A DNA stretch of 64,000 nucleotides, taken from the NCBI RefSeq assembly GCF_036173105.1, contig NZ_CP108053.1, positions 434,001-498,000 on the forward strand. Reading direction: 5' to 3'. Origin of the DNA: Streptomyces sp. NBC_00287 (lineage in GTDB: Bacteria > Actinomycetota > Actinomycetes > Streptomycetales > Streptomycetaceae). The notes beneath the pieces are model-generated. The model saw only the letters and a list, made by a program, of their open reading frames with translations, did not search any database and had not been told where the DNA came from. The translations under genes were made by a program, and so were the position numbers. Shown here piece by piece: positions 34,979 through 42,905 of the stretch (positions within the stretch are counted from its first letter, which is position 1; every line of letters starts with the position of its first letter).

Positions 34979-36386
34979 GACCGACTCGCACCTCACCCGC
35001 CGCACCCTGTTGCGGTACGGCGCCTACGGCGCGGGAGCCGCCGCCCTGGCCGGCACCGCCGCCTCCTGGGACCGGCTCACCGGAGCCGACATTCCCGGCC
35101 GCGACGACGACTCACTCGTCGTCGCCACCCTCGGGCCCGCCTACGGCCCCGAGGCCATCCGCACGCTCACCGACGGCTTCAAGCAGCTCCACCCCGACAT
35201 CAAGCTGCGGATCAACGCGGTGCAGGCCGTCGACTGGTCGGACTTCTTCGCCAAGATCCTCACCCAGATCGCCGCGGGCACCGCTCCCGACCTGGTCTAC
35301 GTCGCCACGGAGGGCGTCCAGCTCTTCGCCCAGCGCCTCGGGGTGGCCCTGGACAAGTGGGTGAAGCGGGACGCGGCCGAGCTGCGCGAGTACTTCGCCG
35401 ACGTCCACCCCTCGCTGGTGGAGTCGATGATGTACGAGGGGAGCCTGTACCAGCTGCCGGTCGAGTTCAACGCGGCCGACATGTACCTCAACCACCAGGT
35501 CCTCCAGCGCGCGGGCGCGAGCTTCCCGGCCCCCGACTGGACCCGCGACGACTTCACCGCGCTGCTGCGGGACATGAAGAAGTCCAGCGGTTCGCAGTTC
35601 ACGCCGTACTTCTGGACCAACCGGCTGTGGGGCGGTGTCGTCCCCTGGCTGTTCGCCAATGGCACCAATCTCCTCGCCGAGTCCAAGGCACCGGGCGGCG
35701 CCTGGCTGTGGGACGGCTTCTACCCGGCCGCCGAACGGCAGGGCCGCGGGGGCGGCTTCCGCTGGACGACCCCGCAGGCCACCGACGCCCGCGTGGAGGA
35801 GGCATACGACTATCTCGCCTCCCTCATCCAGGAGGACCTGTGCACCCGCCCCGAGGGCGGCAACGGCCAGAACCTCGTCGGCGTGTTCTCGACCGGCCGG
35901 GTCGGCGTGACCCCCGCGGGCGGCTTCTGGGCGGGCGGTCTGAACCTGGCCGGCATGAAGGCCACCGACTACGACGTCCAGTACTTCCCGCGCTGGCGCA
36001 CCCAGCGCATGCAGTTCGGCGCCGCCGGCTACGCCCTGCTGCGCACCTCGAAGCGCCAGGAAGAAGCCTGGGAGTTCATCAAGTACGCCGCCCGCAAGGA
36101 CACCCTGGACCGGCTCTTCGTGACCAACCAGACCACCCCGGCACGCCGTTCGATGCTGACCGCCGCCCGCTACCGGGAGACCGGCCCGAACCACTGGCAG
36201 GTCTTCTACGACACCCTCGACAAGTTCCCGGACACCGGGCCGATCCCCGCGCCGCCCCAGGTCGCCGAGGTGGAGCAGGTGCTGCTCAAGCACACCGGCA
36301 CGGCCCTGGCCTCCCGGCGCTCGGTGGGACCCGCGCTGCGCCGGATGCAGAGCGACCTGGAGAAGGCCATGGAGCGTGACGTATGA
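34977..36386 (+). CDS. Sugar ABC transporter substrate-binding protein
   Basis: The product has 469 residues. The N-terminus, LTRRTLLRYGAYGAGAAALAG, is a twin-arginine type export signal; a lipobox is not obvious. The mature part is an extracellular solute-binding protein family 1 fold (FKQLHPDIKLRINAVQAVDW, then TQIAAGTAPDLVYVA, LPVEFNAADMYLNHQ). It should capture fructo-oligosaccharides outside the cell. It is the first gene of an operon continuing with two permeases and a GH32; the next gene overlaps it by ATGA. No ribosome site precedes its ATG, which touches an operator-like repeat. Confidence 0.92.
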   Translation: MTDSHLTRRTLLRYGAYGAGAAALAGTAASWDRLTGADIPGRDDDSLVVATLGPAYGPEAIRTLTDGFKQLHPDIKLRINAVQAVDWSDFFAKILTQIAAGTAPDLVYVATEGVQLFAQRLGVALDKWVKRDAAELREYFADVHPSLVESMMYEGSLYQLPVEFNAADMYLNHQVLQRAGASFPAPDWTRDDFTALLRDMKKSSGSQFTPYFWTNRLWGGVVPWLFANGTNLLAESKAPGGAWLWDGFYPAAERQGRGGGFRWTTPQATDARVEEAYDYLASLIQEDLCTRPEGGNGQNLVGVFSTGRVGVTPAGGFWAGGLNLAGMKATDYDVQYFPRWRTQRMQFGAAGYALLRTSKRQEEAWEFIKYAARKDTLDRLFVTNQTTPARRSMLTAARYRETGPNHWQVFYDTLDKFPDTGPIPAPPQVAEVEQVLLKHTGTALASRRSVGPALRRMQSDLEKAMERDV

Positions 36387-37333
36387 CGAACACCCAGATC
36401 CAGGCCGTACGACCGCAACCGGCAGCGCCCGCCCCGGTCGCCCCGAAGCCCTCCGCCCGCGACCGGGGCAGCCGGCTGCTGGCCGCACTGTTCCTGGCCC
36501 CGACGATCGTCGGCATCGTGGTCTTCACCGTCGTACCGATCGCCGGATCCATCGTCCTGAGCCTGTTCCACTGGAACGTCATCGACGATCCGAGCTTCGC
36601 GGGGGCCGCCAACTACCGTGAGGTGTTCGGCGATTCGACCGTGCTGGTCTCCTTCCGCAACACCCTGGTGTTCATGGTGTTCGCGGTCGCGCTGCAACTG
36701 CTGATCGCGCTGGTGTTGGCGCTGGCGGTGAACGGGCGGATGCCGGTGTGGCTGCGCTCGGTGTTCCGGTCGGCGTTCTTCTTCCCGCTGGTGCTGTCCG
36801 CTGCGTCGATCTCGGTGGTGATGAAGTACCTGTTCAATCAGGACTTCGGGGTCGTGAACTGGCTGCTCGGGCTGGTCGGGATCGCGCCGGTGCCCTGGCT
36901 GACGTCTGAGAACGGCGCGATGACGGCGGTCGTGCTGGTCTATGTCTGGCAGCAGTTCGGGTTCTCGTTCCTGCTGTTCGTCGGCGGCCTCAACAACATC
37001 CCCAAGGAGATCCACGAGGCGGCATCCCTGGACGGCGCGACGGGCCTGCGCAAGCACCTCACCGTCACGCTGCCGCTGCTCTCGCCCACGCTGCTGGTCG
37101 CCTCCGTGGTCGGCATCATCAACGCGCTCCAGGTCTTCGAGCAGCCGTACGTCCTCACCAACGGCGGCCCCGGCGACTCCACCCGCACCGTCGTGATGGT
37201 CATCTACGAGAACGCCTTCGAACAGCTCCGCTTCGGCGAGGCGTCCGCAGTGGGCGTGCTGCTGTTCGTGCTGATCATGGCGGTGACCGCCCTCCAGTTC
37301 CGGCTCAGCCGGCGTTTCGTCCACTACCAGTGA
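36383..37333 (+). CDS. Sugar ABC transporter permease (MalF-like)
   Basis: The product has 316 residues and six predicted membrane helices. The binding-protein-dependent transport signature EIHEAASLDGATGLRKHLTV is the EAA loop that contacts the ATPase. The N-terminal 35 residues are cytoplasmic and proline-rich. It overlaps the binding-protein gene (ATGA). No ATP-binding gene is in the operon; Streptomyces sugar importers commonly share the ATPase MsiK, which probably supplies it here. Confidence 0.93.
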   Translation: MTNTQIQAVRPQPAAPAPVAPKPSARDRGSRLLAALFLAPTIVGIVVFTVVPIAGSIVLSLFHWNVIDDPSFAGAANYREVFGDSTVLVSFRNTLVFMVFAVALQLLIALVLALAVNGRMPVWLRSVFRSAFFFPLVLSAASISVVMKYLFNQDFGVVNWLLGLVGIAPVPWLTSENGAMTAVVLVYVWQQFGFSFLLFVGGLNNIPKEIHEAASLDGATGLRKHLTVTLPLLSPTLLVASVVGIINALQVFEQPYVLTNGGPGDSTRTVVMVIYENAFEQLRFGEASAVGVLLFVLIMAVTALQFRLSRRFVHYQ

Positions 37334-37347
37334 GCCGGGTGAGTCCC

Positions 37348-38202
37348 ATGAGCCAAGCGACAATGAACCTCAGCCGTACCCGGCACACCCTCGCGCCCTG
37401 GGCGCGGATCGCCGGTCTCACGGTGTGCGCGCTGCTGACCCTCGGACCGGTCATCTGGACCGTCTCCACCTCGCTGCGCACCCCGGCCGAGTCCTTCGAC
37501 CTGCCCCCGAAGATCATCCCGACGAACCCGACCACCGAGGCGTACTCCGGGGTCTTCGACCAGATCGACGTGTGGCTGCTCGCACTGAACTCGACGCTGG
37601 TGACCGCGCTGATCGCGGTCGGCCAGATGATCACCGCTGGGCTTGCCGGCTACGCCTTCGCGCGCCTCGAATTCCGGTTCAAGAAGCCGCTGTTCGGGCT
37701 GGTGCTGGCGACGATGATGGTGCCGCTCCAGGTCACCATCGTGCCGGTGTTCCTGGTGCTGAAGTCGATGGGTCTGACCGACACCCTGCTCGGTCTGATC
37801 ATCCCGGCCTTCCCGACGGCCTTCGGCACCTTCCTGATGCGCCAGTACTTCCTCGGTATGCCCAAGGACCTCGGCGAGGCGGCGATGCTGGACGGCTGCG
37901 GACCCTGGCGGACCTTCCGGTCGGTCTACGCCCCACTCGCCACGCCCGGCCTCGCGATCGTCGGCGTGCTGGCCTTCAACTACCACTGGAACGAGTTCTT
38001 CCGCCCACTGATCCTCGAGACGTCCGGCCAGAACTACACCCTGCCGCTGGGCCTGGTCTCCCTCCAGGGCAACCTCGGCACCGGCTCGATCTCGGTCGTG
38101 CTCGCCGGTGTCGTCCTGTCCATGATCCCCGCCGTCGCCGTCTTCGTCATCGGCCAGCGCCCTCTTCGCGAGGGCATCACGTCCGCAGGAGTCAACCGTT
38201 GA
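37348..38202 (+). CDS. Sugar ABC transporter permease (MalG-like)
   Basis: The product has 284 residues and six predicted helices. The EAA loop is DLGEAAMLDGCGPWRTF, followed by LAIVGVLAFNYHWNEFFRPL, typical of the second carbohydrate permease. The ATG at 37348 is supported by GGGTGAG; a GTG at 37330 that overlaps the preceding stop is an alternative. The stop overlaps the TTG of the downstream GH32 (TTGA). It forms the membrane channel with the permease at 36383. Confidence 0.92.
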   Translation: MSQATMNLSRTRHTLAPWARIAGLTVCALLTLGPVIWTVSTSLRTPAESFDLPPKIIPTNPTTEAYSGVFDQIDVWLLALNSTLVTALIAVGQMITAGLAGYAFARLEFRFKKPLFGLVLATMMVPLQVTIVPVFLVLKSMGLTDTLLGLIIPAFPTAFGTFLMRQYFLGMPKDLGEAAMLDGCGPWRTFRSVYAPLATPGLAIVGVLAFNYHWNEFFRPLILETSGQNYTLPLGLVSLQGNLGTGSISVVLAGVVLSMIPAVAVFVIGQRPLREGITSAGVNR

Positions 38203-39599
38203 GCCACGCCCCCGCGTCCTTGGACCCCAACGCCCCCCGCTTCCGGGTCCGTCCACCCGCCAACTGGGTCAACGACCCCAACGGCCCCTTCCGTTGGCGT
38301 GGCCGCCACCACCTCTTCTACCAGCACAACCCCGACGCTCCCGTGCACACGAACGTCCACTGGGGCCATGTCTCCAGCGCCGACCTGGTCACCTGGGAGC
38401 ACCATCCGATCGCGCTCACCCCGACTCCGGGCGGGCCGGACGAGGCGGGCTGCTGGTCCGGGTGCGTGGTCGACGACGGCGGAGTGCCTACGGCGGTGTA
38501 CACGGGGGTCGACCGGCAGCACATCGGCCTCGGCACGGTCTGTCTCGCCCGCGCTGCCGACCCCGACGACCCCGCGCTCGCGGAGTGGAAGCCGCTGCCC
38601 ACGCCCGTGGTCCTGGGCCCGCCCGCCGATCTGGACGTGGTGATGTTCCGCGACCCGTTCGTCTTCCGCAGCGGCGGCCGACGCTGGGCGCTGCTCGGCG
38701 CGGGGCACGCCGACGGGACGCCGTCGGTCCTGCTGTACGACTGCGACGACCTGACCGACTGGCGCTTCGCGGGCGTCCTGCTCGACGGCAACGACCCGGT
38801 TGCAGCGGAGGCGTTCGGCGACCGGGCGGTGGGCTGGGAGTGCCCGCAGATGTACGCGACGGCGAGTGGGGACTGGGTCCTGGTGGTCTCACTCTGGGAC
38901 GGCGACCCATGGGCGACCGGATACCTGACGGGCAGTCTGGTCACCAACGACACCGGCGAGTTGCGCTTCGCGGCACGCAAAGGCGGGCGGCTCGACCAAG
39001 GGCGGGACTTCTACGCCCCCGCCGTGCTGCAAGAGGACGGCCGCGCCCTGATGTGGGGCTGGTCCTGGGAGGCGCGCGAGCAGAGCGAGGTGGACCGCGC
39101 GGGGTGGGCCGGGGTGCTCAGCGCGCCAAGGGTGGTCGACGTGCACGCGGACGGCGCGCTGAGGGTCGTACCGGCGCCGGAGCTGGAACTGCTGCGCGCG
39201 GACGAGCCGTTCGTGACGGCACCGGGTACCGGAGCTCTGCCGGAGGCCTACGACCTGACGGTCACGGCGGAGGGCCCGGCGACGGTGACTCTGCTGCGGT
39301 CCGCCGCGGGCGCGGAGCTGACGGTGCGGCTGGATCCCGCCGAGGGCGTGGTGACGCTGGACCGCACCGGCTGGCCCCGGGCGCGGCAGGACGGCTCCGC
39401 GCCGATCGAGGTGCGGGTGCCCGGCGGGCCGCGGCTGGACGTGCGGGTGCTGGTGGACGGCTCCCTGCTGGAGCTGTTCGTGGGTGACTGGGCGACGGTC
39501 ACCGAGCGGGTCTACCGGCGCCCGGACGACGTGCCCGAACTGCGCGTGTCCGGGGCGGCTGTCACCGGCTGGGAGCTGGTCCCACCGACGCACGTGTGA
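38199..39599 (+). CDS. Intracellular GH32 beta-fructosidase
   Basis: The product has 466 residues and no signal peptide. It has canonical GH32 motifs: ANWVNDPNGPFRW with the nucleophile Asp, VMFRDPFVF with the transition-state Asp, and WECPQMYA with the acid/base Glu. The C-terminal beta-sandwich ends with RVLVDGSLLELFVGD. It should hydrolyse imported sucrose or fructo-oligosaccharides in the cytoplasm. The TTG start overlaps the permease stop and has AGGAG eight bases upstream. Its 3' end overlaps the convergent LacI gene by 38 bp. Confidence 0.93.
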   Translation: MSHAPASLDPNAPRFRVRPPANWVNDPNGPFRWRGRHHLFYQHNPDAPVHTNVHWGHVSSADLVTWEHHPIALTPTPGGPDEAGCWSGCVVDDGGVPTAVYTGVDRQHIGLGTVCLARAADPDDPALAEWKPLPTPVVLGPPADLDVVMFRDPFVFRSGGRRWALLGAGHADGTPSVLLYDCDDLTDWRFAGVLLDGNDPVAAEAFGDRAVGWECPQMYATASGDWVLVVSLWDGDPWATGYLTGSLVTNDTGELRFAARKGGRLDQGRDFYAPAVLQEDGRALMWGWSWEAREQSEVDRAGWAGVLSAPRVVDVHADGALRVVPAPELELLRADEPFVTAPGTGALPEAYDLTVTAEGPATVTLLRSAAGAELTVRLDPAEGVVTLDRTGWPRARQDGSAPIEVRVPGGPRLDVRVLVDGSLLELFVGDWATVTERVYRRPDDVPELRVSGAAVTGWELVPPTHV

Positions 39600-40626
39600 C
39601 CACCTCGCAGGCCAGCCGCCGGGTGGTGGCGGGCGGGGTGCGGCCCGTCTCGATGGCGTCGAGGAGCAGCCGCGCGGCCGCCTCGCCCATCGCCCGGTGC
39701 GGCAGCGAGACCGTCGTCAGGGGCGGTGCGAGGAACGCGGCCATGTGCTCCTGGTCGTCGTAGCCGACGATCGACAGGTCGCCGGGAATGGTGATGCCGA
39801 GCCGGGTCGCGGCGTGCAGGACGCCCGCCGCGACCCGGTCGTTGTAGCAGAAGACACCGGTCGGGCGACGGTCGGTGGGGGCGTCCTCGAGGATGCGCAG
39901 CGCGCCCTCGTACCCGCCGGAGATCTCGCCGCCGGTCCGTACGACCCACTCCTTGGGCACGGTGATCCCCTCCGCCCGCAGAGCGTCCCTGAAGCCGCGC
40001 AGCCGCTCGACGGACGCGATGTCGTCGAGGCCGCCGATGTGCGCGACCCGGCGGTGCCCCTGTTCCAGCAGCAGCCGGGCCGCCGTACGGCCTCCTGCGC
40101 GCTCGGCCGGGACGACGGCGGGCAGGGAGTCGTCCTCGGGCAGGCAGTTGGCGAGGACGGAGTGGGTGCGGTGCAGTCCCTCGGGGACGCGGACGCGGCG
40201 CAGGGACATGGCCGCGTAGATGATGCCGTCGACGCGCCGGTCGAGGAGTTCGGCGACCGCCGCGTCCTCCTTGGCCGGGTCGCCCCCGGAGTCCACGGTC
40301 AGCACGAGGTGGTCGCTGTCCCAGGCGGTCTCCATGGCACCGCGCAGCAGCCGGCCGGCGAAGGGCGAGGAGGCGATCTCGTCGGTGACCAGGCCGATCA
40401 CGGCCGTACGGCGGCGGCGCAGCCCGCGGGCGACGGGGTCGGGCCGGTAGCCGAGCTGGGCGGCGGCCTGCCGGATGCGTTCCTGGGTGGCGGGTGAGAG
40501 GTTGCCCTCGGCACGCCCGTTGAAGACGAAGGACACGGCGGTGTGCGAGACCCCGGCGAGCCGCGCGACATCCCGTGACGTGGGCCGCGCGGATCCCGTC
40601 AGCTGCTTCTCCTCGCCTGTGCCCAT
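39562..40626 (-). CDS. LacI-family regulator of the fructan genes
   Basis: The product has 354 residues. The LacI HTH is at residues 15-60 (SRDVARLAGVSHTAVSFVFN), followed by the hinge helix and a periplasmic-binding-like effector domain (AVIGLVTDEIASSPFAGRLL, and SIVGYDDQEHMAAFLAPPLT). It probably represses the GH32/ABC genes and releases on binding a fructose-containing sugar. The ATG at 40626 is preferred over a longer in-frame start. It converges with the intracellular GH32 gene. Candidate sites lie at 34875-34978. Confidence 0.92.
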   Translation of the reverse strand: MGTGEEKQLTGSARPTSRDVARLAGVSHTAVSFVFNGRAEGNLSPATQERIRQAAAQLGYRPDPVARGLRRRRTAVIGLVTDEIASSPFAGRLLRGAMETAWDSDHLVLTVDSGGDPAKEDAAVAELLDRRVDGIIYAAMSLRRVRVPEGLHRTHSVLANCLPEDDSLPAVVPAERAGGRTAARLLLEQGHRRVAHIGGLDDIASVERLRGFRDALRAEGITVPKEWVVRTGGEISGGYEGALRILEDAPTDRRPTGVFCYNDRVAAGVLHAATRLGITIPGDLSIVGYDDQEHMAAFLAPPLTTVSLPHRAMGEAAARLLLDAIETGRTPPATTRRLACEVVTRASVGPAPSR

Positions 40627-40722
40627 GCCGTCCGCCGCCCTTGTCCCACCCCACCGGTTGATCACTCTCACCCTATCCGCGAGCCGCGTTGTCTACCGAG
40701 CCGACCGGGGTACCCGGGGCTC

Positions 40723-41319
40723 GTGAGTGAGCGACTGGGGAAGTATCGCGGCAAGCGCGATTTCACACGGACCGGAGAACCGCGCGGCAAGAACCGCACG
40801 CCCGGCGACGAAGAGCATCACTTCGTCGTCCAGATCCATGACGCGAGCACCCTGCATTTCGACTTCCGGCTGCAGGTCGACGACGTACTGAAGTCCTGGT
40901 CGATCCCCAAGGGGCCGTCCGACGACCCCCAGGACAAGCGGCTGGCTCTGCCGACCGAGGACCATCCGCTGGAGTACGAGGAGTTCGAGGGCGTCATTCC
41001 GGCGGGCGAGTACGGCGGCGGGACCGTGATCGTGTGGGATCAGGGGACGTACGAGCCGCTCAGCCACGACCGGAAGGGGCGGCCGGTCGACTTCGGGGAG
41101 TCGATCGAGCACGGGCACGCGACCTTCCGACTGAGCGGCTCGAAGCTGCACGGGGAGTACGCGCTGACCCGGATCCGTGATGACGGGGCCTGGCTGCTGG
41201 TGAAGGCGAAGGGCGGCCGGGCGCGGCGGCACGGCACCCCCGACCCGCGCCGCGCCAGGTCGGTGACGTCCGGCCGTACGCTCGCGCAGGTCGCCGCCGA
41301 AGACGGCGGGGAGGAGTGA
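40723..41319 (+). CDS. LigD-type 3'-phosphoesterase domain protein
   Basis: The product has 198 residues and corresponds to the LigD PE domain alone. The motif HHFVVQIHDASTLHFDFRLQ contains the metal-binding His and Asp, and LKSWSIPKGPSDDP and GVIPAGEYGGGTVIVWD follow. In multidomain LigD this domain trims 3' ends during non-homologous end joining. Here it is a separate gene, three bases upstream of a ligase gene, so LigD function is split between two proteins. No Ku or polymerase-domain gene lies in the window. The start is GTG. Confidence 0.93.
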   Translation: MSERLGKYRGKRDFTRTGEPRGKNRTPGDEEHHFVVQIHDASTLHFDFRLQVDDVLKSWSIPKGPSDDPQDKRLALPTEDHPLEYEEFEGVIPAGEYGGGTVIVWDQGTYEPLSHDRKGRPVDFGESIEHGHATFRLSGSKLHGEYALTRIRDDGAWLLVKAKGGRARRHGTPDPRRARSVTSGRTLAQVAAEDGGEE

Positions 41320-41322
41320 GCG

Positions 41323-42357
41323 GTGACGGCCGGCCTGCTCGACTCCCTGCCGGACGAGCAGCGGGCGCTGCTGCGCACGGCCCGCCCGGGCGCGGAGCTG
41401 GCCGCACGACCCATGCTGGCCACCCTGAGCGACCGGCGGGACTTCTCCGATCCGTCGGAGGACTGGCTCTTCGAGCGGAAGCTGGACGGCATCCGGGTGC
41501 TGGCCGTCCGTGAGGGCGGTCAGGTGGCGCTGCTGTCCCGCTCGGGGCGGCGGCTGAACGCCACCTATCCGGAGATCGTCGACGCCCTGGCCGGGCAGGC
41601 GTGCACGGACTTCACCGTCGACGGCGAGATCGTCGCGTTCTCACGCGGCCGCACCGACTTCTCCCGGCTCCAGCAGCGCATGGGGCTGACCCGGCGCCAG
41701 GACGTCGAGGCGAGCGGTGTCGCCGTGACGTACTACGTGTTCGACCTGCTCAGGCTGGAAGGGCAGGACACCGCACGGTTGCCGTTGCGCGGCCGCAAAT
41801 CACTGCTGCGGCGCGCCCTGGCCTACCGTGCCCCGCTCCGGCTGACGCCCCATCGCAACGAGGGCGGTGCCGAGTTGCTGGCCGACTCCTGTGGACGCGG
41901 CTGGGAGGGGTTGATCGCCAAGCGTGCCGACGGCGACTATCAGGCGCGCCGGTCGACGGACTGGCTGAAGCTCAAGTGCTCCCAGGGGCAGGAGTTCGTG
42001 GTGGGCGGCTTCACCGAGCCGGCCGGGAGCCGGGTCGGGCTCGGTGCGTTGCTGCTGGGCTATCACCAGGACGGGCGGCTGCGGTATGCGGGCAAGGTCG
42101 GCACCGGTTTCGACCGGGCCACGCTGCTGGATCTGCGCGAGCGGTTGGACGGGCTGCGCTGCTCCGGCTCGCCGTTCGACGGTCCGGTGCGTGAGGCGGG
42201 TGCGCGGTGGGTGGAGCCGCGGCTGGTCGCGCAGATCGCCTTCACCGAGTGGACGCGCGACGGCATGCTGCGTCATCCCCGGTATCTGGGGCTGCGGGAC
42301 GACAAGGAGCCGGGCGATGTGGTGCGGGAGCGGCCCGCGGGCCGGGTGGCCGCCTGA
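41323..42357 (+). CDS. ATP-dependent DNA ligase (LigD ligase-domain type)
   Basis: The product has 344 residues. Motif I is FERKLDGIRVLA with the adenylated lysine. Further nucleotidyltransferase motifs are VDGEIVAFS, YYVFDLLRL, EGLIAKRADGDYQARRS and WLKLKC, and an OB-fold follows from EFVVGGFTEPAGSRVG. It seals nicks and ends during double-strand break repair. GTG start with GGAGGAG upstream. It is co-transcribed with the PE-domain gene, so the two probably act together. A second, distinct ATP-dependent ligase lies at 48633. Confidence 0.94.
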   Translation: MTAGLLDSLPDEQRALLRTARPGAELAARPMLATLSDRRDFSDPSEDWLFERKLDGIRVLAVREGGQVALLSRSGRRLNATYPEIVDALAGQACTDFTVDGEIVAFSRGRTDFSRLQQRMGLTRRQDVEASGVAVTYYVFDLLRLEGQDTARLPLRGRKSLLRRALAYRAPLRLTPHRNEGGAELLADSCGRGWEGLIAKRADGDYQARRSTDWLKLKCSQGQEFVVGGFTEPAGSRVGLGALLLGYHQDGRLRYAGKVGTGFDRATLLDLRERLDGLRCSGSPFDGPVREAGARWVEPRLVAQIAFTEWTRDGMLRHPRYLGLRDDKEPGDVVRERPAGRVAA

Positions 42358-42456
42358 GTGGACGCGGATCTTTGGGTTCCGGCCCCAACGCGCCCGCCGC
42401 GCCTTTATGTTCACGGCGAAGTCGACGCTGTCCGCTCTCGGCCGGGAGGCCCTCGT

Positions 42457-42897
42457 ATGCGCTTCGCCCTCCGCTCCGCCGTCACCGCAACGGTGGCCGC
42501 CGCCACCCTCTTCCTGTCCGGAACCGGTACCGCCCAGGCCACTCCCCCGGGCCCCGGAGTCTCCGGACGGGTCATCAGCCAGAAGACGGTCGGCGGCACC
42601 GACTACATCCTGCGGGAGATAACCATTCCGCCCGGCCAGGCCACCGGATGGCACTACCACGACGGCCCCTTGTACGCCTGGGTGCAGCAGGGCACGCTGA
42701 GCCACTTCGACTCGACGTGCGCCTCCGACGGCGTCTACCCGAAGGGGAGTTTCATCGAGGAGCCGGCCGGGCCGGGCAATGTCCACATCGGGCGCAATCT
42801 CGGTGACACGGCGATCGTCCTCGATGTGCTGTACGTCCTGCCGCACGGGGCGCCGTTCTCGCAGGACGCGCCGAACCCGGGCTGTCCCTTCCAGTGA
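42457..42897 (+). CDS. Secreted cupin-domain protein
   Basis: The product has 146 residues. A Sec signal peptide (MRFALRSAVTATVAAATLFL then AQA) precedes a single cupin barrel. The metal motif is GWHYHDGPLYAWVQQG, with the second half at PAGPGNVHIGRNLG. Two cysteines (STCASDG and NPGCPFQ) may form a disulphide outside the cell. The function of such secreted cupins is not known. GGGAGG precedes the ATG. It converges with the phosphatase gene, the two stop codons lying in a TGATCAGCTGATCA palindrome. Confidence 0.85.
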   Translation: MRFALRSAVTATVAAATLFLSGTGTAQATPPGPGVSGRVISQKTVGGTDYILREITIPPGQATGWHYHDGPLYAWVQQGTLSHFDSTCASDGVYPKGSFIEEPAGPGNVHIGRNLGDTAIVLDVLYVLPHGAPFSQDAPNPGCPFQ

Positions 42898-42905
42898 TCA
42901 GCTGA

